NCBI GenBank assembly: GCA_025458755.1 | Contig: JALORT010000080.1 | Coordinates: 1 to 8,062 of the forward strand | Direction of reading: 5' to 3' | Length of the DNA stretch: 8,062 bases | From: Methylotetracoccus sp. | GTDB taxonomy: Bacteria; Pseudomonadota; Gammaproteobacteria; Methylococcales; Methylococcaceae | Shown here: piece by piece, positions 6,196-8,062 of the stretch | Layout: each line of letters opens with the position of its first letter | How positions within the stretch are numbered: the first letter of the stretch is position 1 | The notes under the pieces: generated by a model | Database searches by the model: none | Seen by the model: the letters and a program-made list of their open reading frames with translations, nothing else | What the model was told of the DNA's origin: nothing | Made by a program: the position numbers and the translations under genes

Positions 6196-7008
6196 ATGCG
6201 GTACCGTATCCATCGCTTATGGATCCTGACGGGGTTTGCAGTGACCTCGATCAGTTCAGCGGACAGTGCCTTGAACTATCGCCTTAACGGCAGCGAAATC
6301 CTGCAACCGGTCCTGGTCAAGGAGGGCCGCGTACTGATCCCGGGCCTGGATGCCCAGGACCGACGCGATTTTTTGTTCGATCGCGCGCGCGGTGAGGCGG
6401 TCGTGATCGATCACAAGGCGCAGACTTTTGTGACCGTCAACGATCAGACGATCGACCGGCTCAGCCGGCAGAGCGAACCGCTGCAGCCTTTGATCGCCGG
6501 ACTCGGGGCCCAGTTGGGCAAACTTACACCCGAGCAGCGCGCGAAATGGCAGAGCATGCTCGGCGGGATTGATCTCGACAAAGTCGCCAGCGCTGCCAAG
6601 AACAACTCGGCTAAGCGTTTGACGCGGCGCGACGGTCATCGCAAGGTTGGCGCATTCGACTGCGACCGCGTGTCGGTGCTGAGCGGCAGGAAGAAAGTGG
6701 CGGAGCTGTGTTTGTCGCAAGCCGCTGCGCTCGGTCTTGCCGCTGAAGACTATGCGACCATTCGGTCTCTGTTCGATTTCGCTCAGCATGTGGCGGTGAA
6801 GACGAAGGGGTTCAGCAGCCTGATGGGTTGGTCTATTCCGGTCGTTTCAGTAGAGGACATTCCGGGAGTCCCGATCGAGATCCGCGATCTTTCCGGTTCG
6901 TCGCGTGCCGACAGTCTTTCTTTGGCCTCGATCGAACCCGTGGTGGGAAACGCCGGCTCGATGACTATCCCGGAGGGATACCGTCGCGAGCAGCTGAAAC
7001 TGTGGTAG
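6196..7008 (+). CDS. Secreted (periplasmic) protein of unknown function, DUF4412-like
   Basis: This encodes a 270-residue protein. Residues 1 to about 25 look like a signal peptide: RYRIHR, a hydrophobic core WILTGFAV, then a small-residue stretch ISSADSA suited to signal peptidase I. The mature part starts with beta-like segments (FLFDRARGEAVVIDHKAQTF, 59-78), in which a 'record the state and read it as FD...xDxxxxxF' pattern recalls DUF4412-type periplasmic proteins. A helical centre (105-140) includes LTPEQRAKWQSM. The mature part has only two cysteines, C156 and C172, likely a disulfide. The start at ATG 6196 is supported by GGGAG 8 bases upstream; an upstream in-frame ATG at 6037 would place the signal peptide internally and is rejected. 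The gene is divergent from the metal efflux gene and stands alone, with a convergent neighbour 42 bases on. Function is unknown; a link to metal stress is only a guess from position. Confidence 0.8.
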   Translation: MRYRIHRLWILTGFAVTSISSADSALNYRLNGSEILQPVLVKEGRVLIPGLDAQDRRDFLFDRARGEAVVIDHKAQTFVTVNDQTIDRLSRQSEPLQPLIAGLGAQLGKLTPEQRAKWQSMLGGIDLDKVASAAKNNSAKRLTRRDGHRKVGAFDCDRVSVLSGRKKVAELCLSQAAALGLAAEDYATIRSLFDFAQHVAVKTKGFSSLMGWSIPVVSVEDIPGVPIEIRDLSGSSRADSLSLASIEPVVGNAGSMTIPEGYRREQLKLW

Positions 7009-7050
7009 ACAGCGGCCGCCTCGGCTCCCATCAGATGCCTGTGCGAGGAG

Positions 7051-7566
7051 CTATTGGCCCGATGCCTTGCTGCGCGCCGCGCGCCACGCCGCGCGCTGGG
7101 CGAGCAGCGACGCGGAAGTCAAGACCAGCAAGCTCGCCAAGCTGAGTTCCAGCAGGATGAATGATCCGACTTTGAAGTAGGCAAAGGCGGGGTGCAGAAA
7201 GCGAACGAACCACCCCGCCAGTTCGTCGGCCACCGCCGAGACAAAGGTGGTTCCTGTCAACCATAACTTCACGGTGGTAGACAGGGAGGTGAACAACAAC
7301 AGATGGGTCAGCGTGATGATCAAGATGCCCATCGAGAACAGATGAAAGTGCGTGACTTCGAGCAGGCTTTGATAACTCTTGGGTTGCGTGAACTTTTCCT
7401 CCGACCCCAGATAGTATTCGACCACGGACGCGGGATTCAGTCCCATCTTGTGGAAATACATCATCCCATTGCTGACCCAGAATAACGCGATATACCCAAG
7501 AAACATCAGGATGATGGCATTGATAATGGATTGGCGGCGCTGCTCGCCGGTGACGAAGAATCGCAT
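7051..7566 (-). CDS. Four-helix inner-membrane protein paired with a flavoprotein
   Basis: This encodes a 171-residue protein with four likely transmembrane helices at about 13-35, 70-93, 100-117 and 131-155. Between helices 1 and 2 lies a conserved-looking segment YYLGSEEKF...PKSY (51-65). Histidines cluster at or in the membrane: H39, H73 and H75 (VTHFHLFSMG), H88 in helix 2 (LTHLLLF) and H125 at the end of the loop before helix 4 (FLHPAF). Such histidines could ligate haem b or take part in proton or electron transfer, but no haem motif is proven. Its ATG directly follows the stop codon of the FMN-binding protein, with AGG 8 bases upstream, so the two are made from one message. It is probably the membrane anchor or electron-entry partner of that flavoprotein. 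I do not recognise a named family. Confidence 0.85.
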   Translation of the reverse strand: MRFFVTGEQRRQSIINAIILMFLGYIALFWVSNGMMYFHKMGLNPASVVEYYLGSEEKFTQPKSYQSLLEVTHFHLFSMGILIITLTHLLLFTSLSTTVKLWLTGTTFVSAVADELAGWFVRFLHPAFAYFKVGSFILLELSLASLLVLTSASLLAQRAAWRAARSKASGQ

Positions 7567-8062
7567 TTACTTCGCCTGGTTCGGTTGGAAGGCCTGTGTG
7601 AAAATGGCGAGGACTTTGCGGGCGCTGTCGAGCGCTGCCCGCACACTCAGCGTTGCACCGCTGACGCCGTCGATACCGTAATTCAGCACCAGCTCCTCCA
7701 CTTTTTTGCCCTCCATTTTGTTCAGCCATCGCGCCGGAGGCTGATACTCCGGGGGTTCGTGGAAGGCGAGCATCACGGTCTTGGTCAATTGGCCTTGCGG
7801 TGACAGCACTAACATCAAGGTTTCGGCCTGCGTCCGCACCGTGTGGCTCTCGATCGCGGCGTAACCGAGCACCTGGTCGTCGCGCCGACCTTCGTAGAAG
7901 GTGAAAAGCTGCGAATCGAGTTTGACTTTCGCCTTCTGCTCGATGGCCGTGACTTGTTCTTCAGTCAGAAAAAGCGGGATCAGTTCGATGGAGGCGTCCG
8001 CCCCGAAGGCTTCTTCGAACGCTTCGTCCTTGCTGAAGTAGATCGTCGCATTCGCTGCGGGT
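7567..8062 (-). CDS. FMN-binding domain protein, extracytoplasmic flavoprotein (5' end missing)
   Basis: The visible 164 residues are the C-terminal part of a protein that begins outside the window. It starts PAANATIYFSKDEAF, which looks like the end of a signal peptide (AxA) followed by the mature protein, so little is probably missing. The C-terminus carries DGVSGATLS (encoded at 7645-7671). This is the D-x-x-S/T-G-A-T motif in which ApbE attaches FMN covalently to the threonine. The preceding segment (LGYAAIESH, later LMLVLSPQGQL and AFHEPPEY) matches the usual FMN-binding domain, as found in NqrC/RnfG and in many extracellular electron-transfer proteins. It therefore probably carries electrons in the periplasm. 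The stop TAA abuts the ATG of the four-helix membrane protein. No ApbE, cytochrome or Rnf gene is visible in the window. Confidence 0.88.
   Translation of the reverse strand, partial: PAANATIYFSKDEAFEEAFGADASIELIPLFLTEEQVTAIEQKAKVKLDSQLFTFYEGRRDDQVLGYAAIESHTVRTQAETLMLVLSPQGQLTKTVMLAFHEPPEYQPPARWLNKMEGKKVEELVLNYGIDGVSGATLSVRAALDSARKVLAIFTQAFQPNQAK

Noticed and set aside
7009..7050. Possible terminator between the convergent secreted-protein and membrane-protein genes
   Set aside because: Only a short palindrome GCGGCCGC is present, without a T-run on either strand.

Overview
The window is about 8 kb of GC-rich bacterial DNA, most likely from a gammaproteobacterium with high GC. This lineage guess rests on overall codon style and on the type of housekeeping and accessory genes, not on a marker gene, so it is tentative. 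The window holds eight genes: six complete and one cut off at each end.

Left part (1-1428). The extreme left is the N-terminus of a leftward gene that reads as methylthioribose-1-phosphate isomerase (mtnA, methionine salvage). About 370 bases without a supported gene follow. Next is a leftward small heat-shock protein of the Hsp20/alpha-crystallin family, with a clear rho-independent terminator behind it and a good heat-shock (sigma-32 type) promoter in front. A further ~400 bases without a supported gene lead into the centre.

Centre (1429-4909). Two rightward genes overlap by 8 bases and encode two different large GTPases (607 and 554 residues) that resemble bacterial dynamin-like proteins. 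Both carry a P-loop, the unusual G3 sequence DxPDFDS and a shared SxxxYxDxxxW-type motif after G3. Only the second has two obvious membrane helices. They look like an anciently duplicated, co-translated pair that acts together at the inner membrane. This is the most interesting system in the window.

Right part (4910-8062). A leftward cation diffusion facilitator (zinc-type efflux pump) converges on the GTPase operon. It is divergent from a rightward gene for a small secreted protein of unknown function. The shared intergenic region holds a likely promoter for the efflux gene and three inverted repeats. The secreted-protein gene converges on a leftward two-gene unit: an FMN-binding flavoprotein with a covalent flavinylation motif (cut off by the right edge), followed without any gap by a four-helix membrane protein rich in membrane-proximal histidines. 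These two probably form an extracytoplasmic flavin electron-transfer module.
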